Shown piece after piece: positions 1-11,869 of a DNA stretch of 64,000 nt. The notes below the pieces were generated by a model. That model did not search any database, had not been told where the DNA came from, and was given only the letters and a program-made list of their open reading frames with translations. The position numbers and the translations under genes were made by a program. Numbering within the stretch: position 1 is the first letter of the stretch; each line of letters starts with the position of its first letter. Origin of the DNA: Pachypanchax playfairii (Eukaryota > Chordata > Actinopteri > Cyprinodontiformes > Aplocheilidae); NCBI GenBank assembly GCA_006937955.1, contig SSNP01000109.1, positions 508,791-572,790 on the forward strand, read 5' to 3'.

Positions 1-1884
1 AGACTCTCAGACCTCTGGCCTTCATCAGACTGCTGGGTGTCAGACCTCTGGCCTTCATCAGACTCTCAGACCTCTGGCCTTCATCAGACTGCTGGGTGTC
101 AGACCTCTGGCCTTCATTAGACTCTCAGACCTCTGGCCTTCATCAGACTCTCAGACCTCTGGCCTTCATTAGACTCTCAGACCTCTGGCCTTCATCAGAC
201 TGCTGGCTGTCAGACCTCTGGCCTTCATCAGACTCTCAGACCTCTGGCCTTCATCAGACTGCTGGGTGTCAGACCTCTGGCCTTCATCAGACTGCTGGCT
301 GTCAGACCTCTGGCCTTCATCAGACTCTCAGACCTCTGGTCTTCATCAGACTCTCAGACCTCTGGCCTTCATCAGACTGCTGGCTGTCAGACCTCTGGCC
401 TTCATTAGACTCTCAGACCTCTGGCCTTCATCAGACCTCTGGGTGTCAGACCTCTGTTCTTCATCAGACTGCTGGCTGTCAGACCTCTGGCCTTCATTAG
501 ACTCTCAGACCTCTGGCCTTCATCAGACTCTCAGACCTCTGGTCTTCATCAGACTCTCAGACCTCTGGTCTTCATCAGACTGCTGGGTGTCAGACCTCTG
601 GCCTTCATTAGACTCTCAGACCTCTGGCCTTCATCAGACTCTCAGACCTCTGGCCTTCATCAGACTGCTGGGTGTCAGACCTCTGGCCTTCATCAGACTC
701 TCAGACCTCTGGCCTTCATCAGACTGCTGGCTGTCAGACCTCTGGCCTTCATTAGACTCTCAGACCTCTGGCCTTCATTAGACTCTCAGACCTCTGGCCT
801 TCATTAGACTCTCAGACCTCTGGTCTTCATTAGACTCTCAGACCTCTGGTCTTCATTAGACTCTCAGACCTCTGGTCTTCATCAGACTCTCAGACCTCTG
901 GTCTTCATCAGACTGCTGGGTGTCAGACCTCTGGCCTTCATCAGACTGCTGGCTGTCAGACCTCTGGCCTTCATTAGACTCTCAGACCTCTGGTCTTCAT
1001 CAGACTCTCAGACCTCTGGCCTTCATCAGACTCTCAGACCTCTGGCCTTCATCAGACTCTCAGACCTCTGGCCTTCATCAGACTGCTGGCTGTCAGACCT
1101 CTGGCCTTCATCAGACTGCTGGCTGTCAGACCTCTGGCCTTCATTAGACTCTCAGACCTCTGGCCTTCATCAGACTCTCAGACCTCTGGCCTTCATCAGA
1201 CTGCTGGCTGTCAGACCTCTGGCCTTCATTAGACTCTCAGACCTCTGGCCTTCATTAGACTCTCAGACCTCTGGCCTTCATTAGACTCTCAGACCTCTGG
1301 CCTTCATCAGACTGCTGGGTGTCAGACCTCTGGCCTTCATCAGACTGCTGGCTGTCAGACCTCTGGCCTTCATCAGACTCTCAGACCTCTGGCCTTCATC
1401 AGACTGCTGGCTGTCAGACCTCTGGCCTTCATTAGACTCTCAGACCTCTGGCCTTCATTAGACTCTCAGACCTCTGGCCTTCATCAGACTCTCAGACCTC
1501 TGGTCTTCATCAGACTGCTGGGTGTCAGACCTCTGGCCTTCATCAGACTGCTGGCTGTCAGACCTCTGGCCTTCATTAGACTCTCAGACCTCTGGCCTTC
1601 ATTAGACTCTCAGACCTCTGGCCTTCATCAGACTGCTGGGTGTCAGACCTCTGGCCTTCATTAGACTCTCAGACCTCTGGCCTTCATCAGACTGCTGGCT
1701 GTCAGACCTCTGGCCTTCATCAGACTGCTGGCTGTCAGACCTCTGGCCTTCATTAGACTCTCAGACCTCTGGTCTTCATCAGACTCTCAGACCTCTGGCC
1801 TTCATCAGACTCTCAGACCTCTGGTCTTCATTAGACTCTCAGACCTCTGGCCTTCATTAGACTCTCAGACCTCTGGTCTTCATC
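1..1884. repeat. Minisatellite array 1, interspersed 26-bp and 33-bp units
   Basis: Seen: unbroken tandem units from the window edge to about 1884. A short unit (26 bp) starts AGACTCTCAGACC. A long unit (33 bp) starts AGACTGCTGGGTGTCAG. Both share the core CTCTGGCCTTCAT, and the long form differs by a 7-bp block. Single-base variants (GGCC/GGTC, CATC/CATT) are scattered through the array, which holds roughly 65 units. The left end lies outside the window. Open frames here are short because 26 is not a multiple of three; none looks coding. Confidence 0.97.
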
Positions 1885-1885
1885 G

Positions 1886-2537
1886 TTGCGTCTGTATATT
1901 TTTTCTACAGATGTAGAAGTCAGTGACGATGATGTTTCCTATTTTTGTGTTGTGTTTTTTTTCCTCTTGGAATCTTCTCATCTCATTTCTTCGTGTTTTG
2001 GTCTTTTTCTCTCTCTCTCCTCCTTCCTGGTCAGTTCTGGTGATGCTTTTTTACAAATGCAGTTCTGTTGTTTATTCTGAAATAGATTTGTCTCTATACA
2101 CGATGTCAAAAGCACAAATACAATCAAGATAGGACTTGTGGAGCTCCTTTTGGAAAAGCAAATCGGTCTTGCACAACGATGTATTCAGATCCTAATTCAG
2201 TTTGCATAAGCTGCCAGTCCAAACAAGTTAAAAGAAACAAGTTTTACTTTGTATTAGCACATTTATTCATATCTGACTCCAGGCAGGATTACTGCTGGAA
2301 GTTGTACCTGTGGACACTTTATATTAGGGAGTTTTCAGGGAACAAATCTGAACATGTTTAATATAAACAGAATTTTATTCCAGCTTGACCTGTGCTGTCA
2401 TGTTTCCTTTTATAACATAGAAAACACCAAACGCTCCAGACTCGAGGAGTAAAACTGTGTTCATATGAAGTGCTCTAAATCCAAACAAATACAAAAGTTG
2501 TTACAAATGGTAGCCTAATTCAAGATGAAAGCTCTAT
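1886..2537. other. AT-rich non-coding spacer
   Basis: No reading frame, RNA gene or repeat structure can be supported here. The sequence is AT-rich single-copy-looking DNA between minisatellite 1 and the TIR element at 2538. Confidence 0.5.
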
Positions 2538-3292
2538 GGGCCTGATTTATCAAATGTTTGCGGTTGTTAAAATAAACCTCTCAGCAGCCCCCAAAAACAA
2601 GCAGCAGGTGATTTACTAACGATGTGAACTGCACCTGTTAATCCTACAGCGCGTTGCACGCAATCTTTTTAGCGCTTTTACCCTAGAAGAATATGCAATG
2701 TGGGCTTTTCTCTCAGAAGATGCTAAATATTAGGAATGCAGTAAATAAGTTGGTATTTTCAGTGTGATTTATCAAACCTGAAACTATTTGCTGCTTCTGA
2801 TTTTGTGCCTATATTTACCACCTCTGAAGCGCATGTCTTAACTTCACACAAAAATGGCTGCAGTGATTGTTGCAAGGTGGAGATGAAGGAGGAAGAAGAG
2901 GATGGTGTGTGGTTTCATTCAGGTTGCACAATATTGCACAAGACAAAAAATATATATTCAGTATGAGTGTATTTTTGCTAAATGAAAGAGAGTTGTCACA
3001 TTTTAGTTTATTTTATTTAAAGCTGAATAATTTCATTCTTCCCCTTTTTGACATGCTACATTTTTTTTTATACTAAGATTGCCTTTCTGGAACCGGCTGC
3101 TGTCATTTGTGCGTTTCTTGCTCTTGCAATGGAATAATGCAGGTAAACTCCTCATTTAAATACTGATGTTTGCACGTGTTATCAATTGAGCAATCAGTCT
3201 TATTAAATCCTCTGCAAATATGCCCTTGGTGCAAATTTTTGCCGCACATGCAATTTTGCACTTTTTACTTGGAATATTGGTAAATCAGGCCC
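2538..3292. mobile_element. Non-autonomous TIR DNA element, about 755 bp (copy 1)
   Basis: Seen: the left end GGGCCTGATTTATCAA is matched by its reverse complement at the right end (GGTAAATCAGGCCC). A related right-hand end occurs at 62500-62684, sharing the blocks AAACTCCTCATTT, CAATCAGTCTTA and CTTGGAAT before the same terminus. No transposase frame is present. Inferred: a MITE-like DNA transposon. The superfamily is not assigned because no clean target-site duplication can be read. Confidence 0.7.
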
Positions 3293-3518
3293 TGTGTAGT
3301 TTGTGTTTGTCCTGGAAGACATACATTCTACAGTTCTGTTTGACCTTTGTGTGTTTTTCATTTCAATTTGATGTAACAGCTAATAACATAAAAACAACAA
3401 AAACAAAACTTAAAGCCTGTCACTTCTCTTCACCCTCCCACACGTTTGCTTCAGTTTCAGGCCCAACCAGCTACGACATGGCTCCTCTTGTTCCTGCACA
3501 TTAATGTTACTGATTTTT

Positions 3519-3690
3519 ACCTCCGCCAAGGAGGAAATGTTTTCATCTGGTTATGTCTGTCTGTCTGTCTGCAGGATAACTCAGAAACTAATGGATGGAT
3601 TTTGATTACATTTTCAGGAAATGAACAATCGCTTAGTTTTGGGAGTGATCCAGATTACTGTCTGGATCCAGGATTATTTTAAGGATGCAG
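3519..3690. repeat. Dispersed repeat beginning CCTCCGCCAAGGAGG
   Basis: Seen: CTCCGCCAAGGAGG, then a (TGTC)n stretch, then AACTAATGGATGGATTTTGAT and TTTTGGGAGTGATCC. The same succession recurs at about 24535-24680, which shows it is a dispersed family. A sequence of this type is familiar from many fish genomes; the class is not assigned here. The 250 bases that follow show nothing further. Confidence 0.6.
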
Positions 3691-3959
3691 ACATAGTACT
3701 TTTTACAGTATGTCCAAGTGCTTTTCTAGTTGTAAAATATTTCATAAATCACACGAAGGTCTACACAGCTGTAATATTTGACTTTTACTTGATTGTTTGA
3801 AAGTCAGTCAATGTGCTTTGACTCTATAGATTTATTGTCATGAGTCATCCTGTCTGATGTCACCTGTCTGTCTGTCTGTTCCTTCTCACATCTTATTGTC
3901 TTTATTTGACTAGGTTTGTAAGTTATATTGTGTTTTAATAGTCGGTGTGTTTAGTTTCT

Positions 3960-4347
3960 GTGATCAGGTCCCGAGGCGTTCCCTGATGTCCTCTGAGCAG
4001 CACTTGCTGCAGGTTCGTCCAGCCCGCTATAAGGCCCGCGGTGAGCGGGCGTTCTCAGTTTGCGCCCCTAGTTTATGGAACCACCTCCCCCTGACGGTCA
4101 GACTCGCCCCATCTCTTAATATTTTTAAGATCCGTTTAAAGACTTACTTTTATTCTCAGGCTTTTAACTCTGTTGGGGCAGTTTAACCCCTTGCTGACCT
4201 TATTTTATTGTTTTTATGTTTGTTTTTATAGTATGTTTATTTTTATCTCTGTATTTGTTGTTTTTATTTGTGTACAGCACTTTGGTTTGCGTCACTGCAG
4301 TTTTTAAATGTTATTTATAAATAAATTGATGAAGATGATGATGATCA
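3960..4347 (+). mobile_element. LINE 3' end (L2-like), C-terminus of reverse transcriptase protein
   Basis: Seen: an open segment up to the stop at about 4186 carries RARGE-type residues followed by AFSVCAPSLWNHLP and FKIRLKTYFYSQAF. It is followed by a 3' UTR with GTACAGCACTTTGG and a terminal GATGATGATG microsatellite. Known: this C-terminal signature and this kind of tail are typical of L2/CR1-group LINEs in fish. Inferred: a strongly 5'-truncated copy with only the last 70 or so residues and the 3' UTR. It abuts the start of minisatellite 2. Confidence 0.8.
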
Positions 4348-4398
4348 GATCAGTGTCGGCTCACTCCCTCCTAAAAGTCCTGTTAGTTAGTTAATGTC

Positions 4399-7112
4399 CT
4401 GCACTCGTTCACTCCCCAGTCACACTCACTCCTGCACCTGTTCACTCCCCAGTCACACTCACTCCTGCACCTGTTCACTCCCCAGTCACACTCACTCCTG
4501 CACCTGTTCACTCCCCAGTCACACTCACTCCTGCACCTGTTCACTCCCCAGTCACACTCACTCCTGCACCCGTTCACTCCCCAGTCACACTCACTCCTGC
4601 ACCTGTTCACTCCCTAGTCACACTCACTCCTGCACCTGTTCACTCCCCAGTCACACTCACTCCTGCACCTGTTCACTCCCCAGTCACACTCACTCCTGCA
4701 CCTGTTCACTCCCCAGTCACACTCATTCCTGTTCCTGTTCACTCCCTAGTCACACTCACTCCTGCACCTGTTCACTCCCTAGTCACACTCACTCCTGCAC
4801 ATGTTCACTCCCTAGTCACACTCACTCCTGCACCTGTTCACTCCCCAGTCACACTCACTCCTGCACCCATTCACTCCCCAGTCACACTCACTCCTGCACC
4901 TGTTCACTCCCCAGTCACACTCACTCCTGCTCCTGTTCACTCCCCAGTCACACTCACTCCTGCACCTGTTCACTCCCCAGTCACACTCACTCTTGCACCC
5001 GTTCACTCCCCAGTCACACTCACTCCTGCACCCGTTCACTCCCTAGTCACACTCACTCCTGCACATGTTCACTCCCTAGTCACACTCACTCCTGCACCTG
5101 TTCACTCCCCAGTCACTCTCACTCCTGCACCTGTTCACTCCCTAGTCACACTCACTCCTGCACCTGTTCACTCCCCAGTCACACTCACTCCTACACCCGT
5201 TCACTCCCCAGTCACACTCACTCCGGCTCCTGTTCACTCCCCAGTCACACTCACTCCTGCACCCATTCACTCCCCAGTCACACTCACTCCTGCACCCGTT
5301 CACTCCCCAGTCACACTCACTCTTGCACCCGTTCACTCCCCAGTCACACTCACTCCTGCACCTGTTCACTCCCTAGTCACACTCACTCCTGCACATGTTC
5401 ACTCCCTAGTCACACTCACTCCTGCACATGTTCACTCCCTAGTCACCCTCACTCCTGCACCTGTTCACTCCCCAGTCACTCTCACTCCTGCACCCGTTCA
5501 CTCCCTAGTCACACTCACTCCTGCACCTGCTCACTCCCCAGTCACACTCACTCCTGCACCCGTTCACTCCCCAGTCACACTCACTCCTGCACCCATTCAC
5601 TCCCCAGTCACACTCACTCCTGCACCTGTTCACTCCCTAGTCACACTCACTCCTGCACCTGTTCACTCCCTAGTCACACTCACTCCTGCACATGTTCACT
5701 CCCTAGTCACACTCACTCCTGCACATGTTCACTCCCCAGTCACACTCACTCCTGCACCTGTTCACTCCCTAGTCACACTCACTCCTGCACCTGTTCACTC
5801 CCCAGTCACACTCACTCCTGCACCTGTTCACTCCCTAGTCACACTCACTCCTGCACCTGTTCACTCCCTAGTCACACTCACTCCTGCACCTGTTCACTCC
5901 CCAGTCACACTCACTCCTGCACCTGTTCACTCCCCAGTCACACTCACTCCTGCACATGTTCACTCCCTAGTCACCCTCACTCCTGCACCTGCTCACTCCC
6001 CAGTCACACTCACTCCTGCACCTGTTCACTCCCCAGTCACACTCATTCCTGTTCCTGTTCACTCCCCAGTCACACTCATTCCTGTTCCTGTTCACTCCCT
6101 AGTCACACTCACTCCTGCACATGTTCACTCCCCAGTCACACTCACTCCTGCACCTGTTCACTCCCTAGTCACACTCACTCCTGCACATGTTCACTCCCTA
6201 GTCACACTCACTCCTGCACCTGTTCACTCCCCAGTCACACTCACTCCTGCACCTGTTCACTCCCCAGTCACACTCACTCCTGCACCTGTTCACTCCCCAG
6301 TCACACTCACTCCTGCACCTGTTCACTCCCTAGTCACACTCACTCCTGCACATGTTCACTCCCTAGTCACACTCACTCCTGCACCTGTTCACTCCCCAGT
6401 CACACTCACTCCTGCACCCGTTCACTCCCCAGTCACACTCACTCCTGCACCCGTTCACTCCCCAGTCACACTCACTCCTGCACCCGTTCACTCCCCAGTC
6501 ACACTCACTCCTGCACCTGTTCACTCCCCAGTCACACTCACTCCTGCACCTGTTCACTCCCTAGTCACACTCACTCCTGCACCCTTTCACTCCCCAGTCA
6601 CACTCATTCCTGTTCCTGTTCACTCCCCAGTCACACTCATTCCTGTTCCTGTTCACTCCCTAGTCACACTCACTCCTGCACCCGTTCACTCCCTAGTCAC
6701 ACTCACTCCTGCACCTGTTCACTCCCTAGTCACACTCATTCCTGTTCCTTTTCACTCCCCAGTCACTGTCACTCCGGCACCTGTTCACTCCCCAGTCACA
6801 CTCACTCCTGCACCTGTTCACTCCCCAGTCACACTCATTCCTGTTCCTTTTCACTCCCCAGTCACTGTCACTCCGGCACCTGTTCACTCCCAAGTCACAC
6901 TCACTCCTGCACCTGTTCACTCCCCAGTCACACTCATTCCTGTTCTTGTTCACTCCCCAGTCACTGTCACTCCGGCACCTGTTCACTGCCCAGTCACACT
7001 TACTCCTGCTCCTGTTCACTCCCCAGTCACACTCACTCCTGCACCTGTTCACTCCCCAGTCACACTTACTCCTGCTCCTGTTCACTCCCCAGTCACTGTC
7101 ACTCTGGCACAT
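4399..7112. repeat. Minisatellite array 2, 33-bp unit, about 82 copies
   Basis: Seen: tandem units containing GTTCACTCCCCAGTCACAC and CACTCCTGCAC. Variants are mostly C/T at one site (CCCAGTC or CCTAGTC) and in the CACCTG/CACATG/CACCCG position. Because 33 = 3 x 11, one plus-strand frame stays open for 924 codons (4394-7168), as do several minus frames. The repeated 11-residue translation is low-complexity (Cys, Ser, His, Thr) and resembles no protein family. From about 6738 the array changes to a 99-bp higher-order pattern containing CACTGTCACTCCGGCAC units. Interpreted as non-coding. Confidence 0.96.
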
Positions 7113-7115
7113 GTC

Positions 7116-8016
7116 TGGCTATGTATTTAAATCCTTGTTTCTCTCACTTTCATTTTCTCAGTGTTTAGCTTAACATTCATAAGTACCTCCCTTCATGTTC
7201 AGATTTCTTAGACTGTATAAATGTAATAGTTTTGTGTGATACTGGTCATCCAATCATGATGCTGTCTACCTGCTCAACCTCAGCAGGTGACACAAATTTC
7301 TTTTCATAACAAGGAAGTGAGAGGACTAACAACCATTTCAAGCCCTGACGAAAGCCCTGCTAGCTGAAACATGTTGGCATGTTTTTATTTTACTAGTCCT
7401 GAGCAAATAAAGCCTTTTTAACTATCATCCTCCAGAGTGCCTCAGACTTTTTCCTTTTGTCAAGATTCATGTGGATCCCTTAACTGAAGAGCACTGGAGT
7501 GAGCACCACTTATTTTCTTCCCACCCCAGAAGCACTTTCAGCAATTTTTTTCAGTTTTTGTTTCTCTCACACTCATTGTTGGTCAGATGAATGGTTTTGT
7601 GCTTCTGAACCCACAATCCCACCTGTCTGTTACCTGATTAACTGTTTACCTGTCTGCCTCCTATGATACTGACCTTGGACTGCTCAAGACCCTGTTTCTA
7701 CCTGCTGGTCTCACTGCAAATCTGGTTTCTTGGACTCGGACCTGCTTGTGCCTCCTGACATTGTCTCTTGTCTCAGGTCCTGTCTGTGTTTCAGACCTTA
7801 CACCTTACAGGAGTGACCTTGGTTCTGTCGACTGGATTGCAGTTAGACTGTGTGTTTTGTACCTGTCTGTGTTCTTCTGTGCATGACCTGGACTGCTCCA
7901 CCATACTAACTCTCTCTCTCTCCTTTCATAACATGATCATGAGATCACTGTCTGTTATTCGTAACTTGCAATTTGAGTTCCACCTTCACACACAGAAAAA
8001 TTATGTTAATTATTTA
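7116..8016. other. Non-coding spacer with one short dispersed-repeat-like segment
   Basis: No supported gene. About 7340-7425 reads CTGACGAAAGCCCTGCTAGC, then AAACATGTTGGCATG, then CAAATAAAGCC. This arrangement is reminiscent of 3' ends of fish retroposons, but the family cannot be named. The rest is single-copy-looking. Confidence 0.4.
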
Positions 8017-8790
8017 CAATCCCAATTTCAAAAAGTTGAAACTCTGTGTAAACTCTGTGTAAATTGTAAATAAAAACAGAATGCAATGACTTGATCTCAC
8101 AAATCCAATAGAACATAAACAACACATCAGATGTAGAAACTGAGAGGTTTTATAACTTTATAGAAAATATCAACTCATTTTGAACACGATGGCAGAAACA
8201 TAAAATTTCTAAAAGGTTTACTATCATCTTCTTTTAACATGTGTCTGTGTGTAAACATCTGCAACACGAGGAGATCCCCTGCTGCAGGTTTAGGACAGAA
8301 ATATTGTCCCATTTCTGCTTGACAGTTCTGCGCATGATGCTCCATCAGAGGTGCAGCTTCTGAACTATCTGCTGACAACAAGCTGAAAGGTTTGTCTCCT
8401 CTTTAGTCTGAAGGACACTCCATAGTTTCCAAAATGATGTTATACATTCAGACCAAATCTGACCCGAGAACAGTTTCCAATCCACCTCAGACTATTTTAA
8501 ATGATCTTTAGTTCAGAGAAGATGCCAGTATTCACAAATCTCTTCTTCTTCACATGATTCATCTGTACCATGTTTCTGGAGGGTGTCTACATGTAGCTTC
8601 TGTCTCCATCTGCTGCGCAGGCATGGGTATGGCACATCAGTGCACAGTCTGGGTGGTTTTTTTTGTGGAATAACTGGATTATTGGGGTGCTCGCCATGCC
8701 ACGTCTCTCACAGCATGATGCTCCTGGGGCCCGGCAGGTTCAGCCACCGTCACATGGGCCCACCACCTGCAGAGAGAGAAATTAAGGTGA
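8017..8790 (-). mobile_element. Decayed DNA transposon relic (possibly Kolobok-like)
   Basis: Seen: a left end AATCCCAATTTCAAAAAGTTG followed by AATAAAAACAGAATGCAATGA and AATAGAACATAAACAACA. Further on are stretches such as CAGAACAGTTTCCAATCC and CAGAGAAGATG. Known: this order of blocks is that of an abundant teleost DNA transposon that I remember as Kolobok-type. No intact transposase frame survives and the right-hand TIR is not seen, so both the boundary and the family are tentative. Confidence 0.5.
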
Positions 8791-8959
8791 ATTAGAAACA
8801 GAATGGCAAGTGAAGACTGTGGTCAGGATGGAGAGCTGATCCCATTTATTATAAACTGGCTTTAGAGAAATGGAATGGAATAATTATCTCATGGATTTAA
8901 CAATTAGAGGATATTTGGGATGTCTTCCGTATACATTTAGTTAATTTAAGTCAGTATCT

Positions 8960-9052
8960 GCTTGTTCCTTCTCAGGGTCACGGGGAGCTGGTTCCTGTTT
9001 CCAGCAGAGTCCAGGTTACACCTGGACAGGTCACCAGTCTATCACAGCGTTG
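8960..9052 (-). repeat. Dispersed repeat fragment, inverted relative to 58120-58245
   Basis: Seen: TTCTCAGGGTCACGGGGAGCTG followed by ACACCTGGACAGGTCACCAGTCTATCACAG. Its reverse complement corresponds block by block to 58120-58245 (CTGTGATGGACTGGCCATCTG and CTCCCTGTGACCCTGAACAGG). A very common teleost interspersed repeat; the class is left open. Confidence 0.65.
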
Positions 9053-9329
9053 GCTAATTTTACTGATTTGAAATACCACGTGCAGTATAACTCCATCCAT
9101 CATGAACAAAAACATGTCCTCATACAGAAGTCATGCTGAATAACAGGTGCAACATCCAGTTAGTCTGGAAGCATCTGTGGTACTTTTTGGTTGTTAAATC
9201 TGGATCTGTGTGTAAAATGGTGAAATCCAGATTCCTGCTTTTACTCTGAAACTTCAAACATTCACTCTGTTTTAATATTTATTCTCTTTAACTGTTACTT
9301 ACATGTTACAACTATTTAGGAATTTAAGA

Positions 9330-11412
9330 CACATCAGTCTCTCCTTCCATACTGTCCAACCTGGACACACCAGTCTCTCCTTCCATACTGTCCAACCTGG
9401 ACACACCAGTCTCTCCTTCCATACTGTCCAACCTGGACACATCAGTCTCTCCTTCCATACTGTCCAACCTGGACACACCAGTCTCTCCTTCCATACTGTC
9501 CAACCTGGACACATCAGTCCCTCCTTCCATACTGTCCAACCTGGACACATCAGTCTCTCCTTCCATACTGTCCAACCTGGACACACCAGTCTCTCCTTCC
9601 ATACTGTCCAACCTGGACACACCAGTCTCTCCTTCCATACTGTCCAACCTGGACACACCAGTCTCTCCTTCCATACTGTCCAACCTGGACACATCAGTCT
9701 CTCCTTCCTTACTGTCCAACCTGGACACACCAGTCTCTCCTTCCATACTGTCCAACCTGGACACATCAGTCCCTCCCTCCATACTGTCCAACCTGGACAC
9801 ACCAGTCTCTCCTTCCATACTGTCCAACCTGGACACACCAGTCTCTCCTTCCATCCTGTCCAACCTGGACACATCAGTCCCTCCCTCCATACTGTCCAAC
9901 CTGAACACATCAGTCTCACCTTCCTTACTGGCCAACCTGGACACATCAGTCCCTCCCTCCATACTGTCCAACCTGAACACACCAGACTCTCCTTCCTTAC
10001 TGTCCAACCTGGACACACCAGTCTCTCCTTCCATACTGTCCAACCTGGACGCACCAGTCTCTCCTTCCATACTGTCCAACCTGGACGCACCAGTCTCTCC
10101 TTCCATACTGTCCAACCTGGACACACCAGTCTCTCCCTCCTTACTGTCCAACCTGGACACACCAGTCCCTCCCTCCATACTGTCCAACCTGGACACATCA
10201 GTCTCTCCTTCCATACTGTCCAACCTGGACACACCAGTCTCTCCTTCCATACTGTCCAACCTGGACGCACCAGTCTCTCCTTCCATACTGTCCAACCTGG
10301 ACGCACCAGTCTCTCCTTCCATACTGTCCAACCTGGAAGCACCAGTCTCTCCTTCCATACTGTCCAACCTGGACGCACCAGTCTCTCCTTCCATACTGTC
10401 CAACCTGGACGCACCAGTCTCTCCTTCCATACTGTCCAACCTGGACACATCAGTCCCTCCCTCCATACTGTCCAACCTGGACACATCAGTCTCTCCTTCC
10501 TTACTGTCCAACCTGGACACACCAGTCTCTCCTTCCATACTGTCCAACCTGGACACACCAGTCTCTCCTTCCATACTGTCCAACCTGGACGCACCAGTCT
10601 CTCCTTCCATACTGTCCAACCTGGACACACCAGTCTCTCCTTCCATACTGTCCAACCTGGACACATCAGTCTCTCCTTCCTTACTGTCCAACCTGGACAC
10701 ATCAGTCTCTCCTTCCATACTGTCCAACCTGGACACATCAGTCTCTCCTTCCATACTGTCCAACCTGGACGCACCAGTCTCTCCTTCCATACTGTCCAAC
10801 CTGGACACACCAGTCTCTCCTTCCATACTGTCCAACCTGGACACACCAGTCTCTCCTTCCATACTGTCCAACCTGGACACACTAGTCTCTCCTTCCATCC
10901 TGTCCAACCTGGACACATCAGTCCCTCCCTCCATACTGTCCAACCTGAACACATCAGTCTCTCCTTCCTTACTGTCCAACCTGGACACATCAGTCCCTCC
11001 CTCCATACTGTCCAACCTGGACACACTAGTCTCTCCTTCCATCCTGTCCAACCTGGACACATCAGTCCCTCCCTCCATACTGTCCAACCTGGACACATCA
11101 GTCTCTCCTTCCTTACTGTCCAACCTGGACACATCAGTCCCTCCCTCCATACTGTCCAACCTGGACACATCAGTCTCTCCTTCCTTACTGTCCAACCTGG
11201 ACACACCAGTCTCTCCTTCCTTACTGTCCAACCTGGACACACCAGTCTCTCCTTCCATACTGTCCAACCTGGACGCACCAGACTCTCCTTCCATACTGTC
11301 CAACCTGGACACACCAGTCTCTCCTTCCATACTGTCCAACCTAAACACACCAGTCTCTCCTTCCTTAATGTCCAACCTGGACGCACCAGACTCTCCTTCC
11401 TTACTGTCCAAC
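9330..11412. repeat. Minisatellite array 3, 36-bp unit, about 58 copies, derived from a LINE reading frame
   Basis: Seen: tandem 36-bp units containing CATACTGTCCAACCTGGAC and CAGTCTCTCCTTC. Unit length 36 = 3 x 12 leaves one plus frame (822 codons) and two minus frames (718 and 710 codons) open through the array. In the 718-codon minus frame the unit translates as RLDSMEGETGVS. The first unit, next to 11412, continues without a break from the LINE-like peptide RVYDDLYARLDSKEGE. Inferred: the array grew by tandem duplication of a 12-codon stretch of an RTE-type LINE ORF. The long frames are not host genes. Confidence 0.93.
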
Positions 11413-11731
11413 CTGGCATACAAGTCATCATACACCCTTTGTTTGGCCTTTATCACCTCTACCTTTACCTTAACATGCATGTATGTACTCCGTCCTCTGT
11501 CCCCTCAGTGTCCCAATTCTTCTTAGCTAACCTCTTTCGCTGTATACACTCCTTCACTTCCTCATTCCACCACGTCTCCTTGTCTACTTTCCTCCCAGAG
11601 GACATATCAAGGACTCTCCTGCTCGTCTCCTTGATCACACTAGCTGTAATTGTCCAGTCATCTGGAAGCACCTCCTGTCCACCCAGAGTCTGTCTCATCC
11701 CCTCCCTGATAGACACACAACCCTCTTTCAA
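11413..11731 (-). mobile_element. RTE-type LINE ORF fragment flanking minisatellite 3
   Basis: Seen on the minus strand: an open segment from 11731 with KVDKETWWNEEVKECIQRK and LAKKNWDTEGTEDG. After a frame change near 11480 it continues as EVIKAKQRVYDDLYARLDSK into the array. Known: the WWNEEV..ECI.RKR..KK.WD block followed by KAKQ.AYD.LY.RLDTKEGE belongs to the linker between endonuclease and reverse transcriptase of RTE-like LINEs in fish. The element is truncated on both sides and has at least one frameshift. The LINE sequence expected after the seed segment is replaced by the array. Confidence 0.8.
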
Positions 11732-11869
11732 GCATAATGTAACACTGTTTCTGAGACTGAGATTATTATGACAGTAGATTTCTATAATTAACCCTTTAGA
11801 AACATCAACATGAGTGTGCTTTGCCTCATGCAGCTTTAAATCTTCTGCCTAAGAATAAATAAAAACTGT

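Noticed and set aside
4394..7168. 924-codon plus-strand ORF
   Set aside because: It is exactly the 33-bp minisatellite; the translation is an 11-residue low-complexity repeat, minus frames are open too, and no splice, promoter or family support exists.
9299..11771. Three overlapping 710-822-codon ORFs on both strands
   Set aside because: They follow from the 36-bp unit; only the short LINE-derived flank at 11413-11731 has protein meaning.
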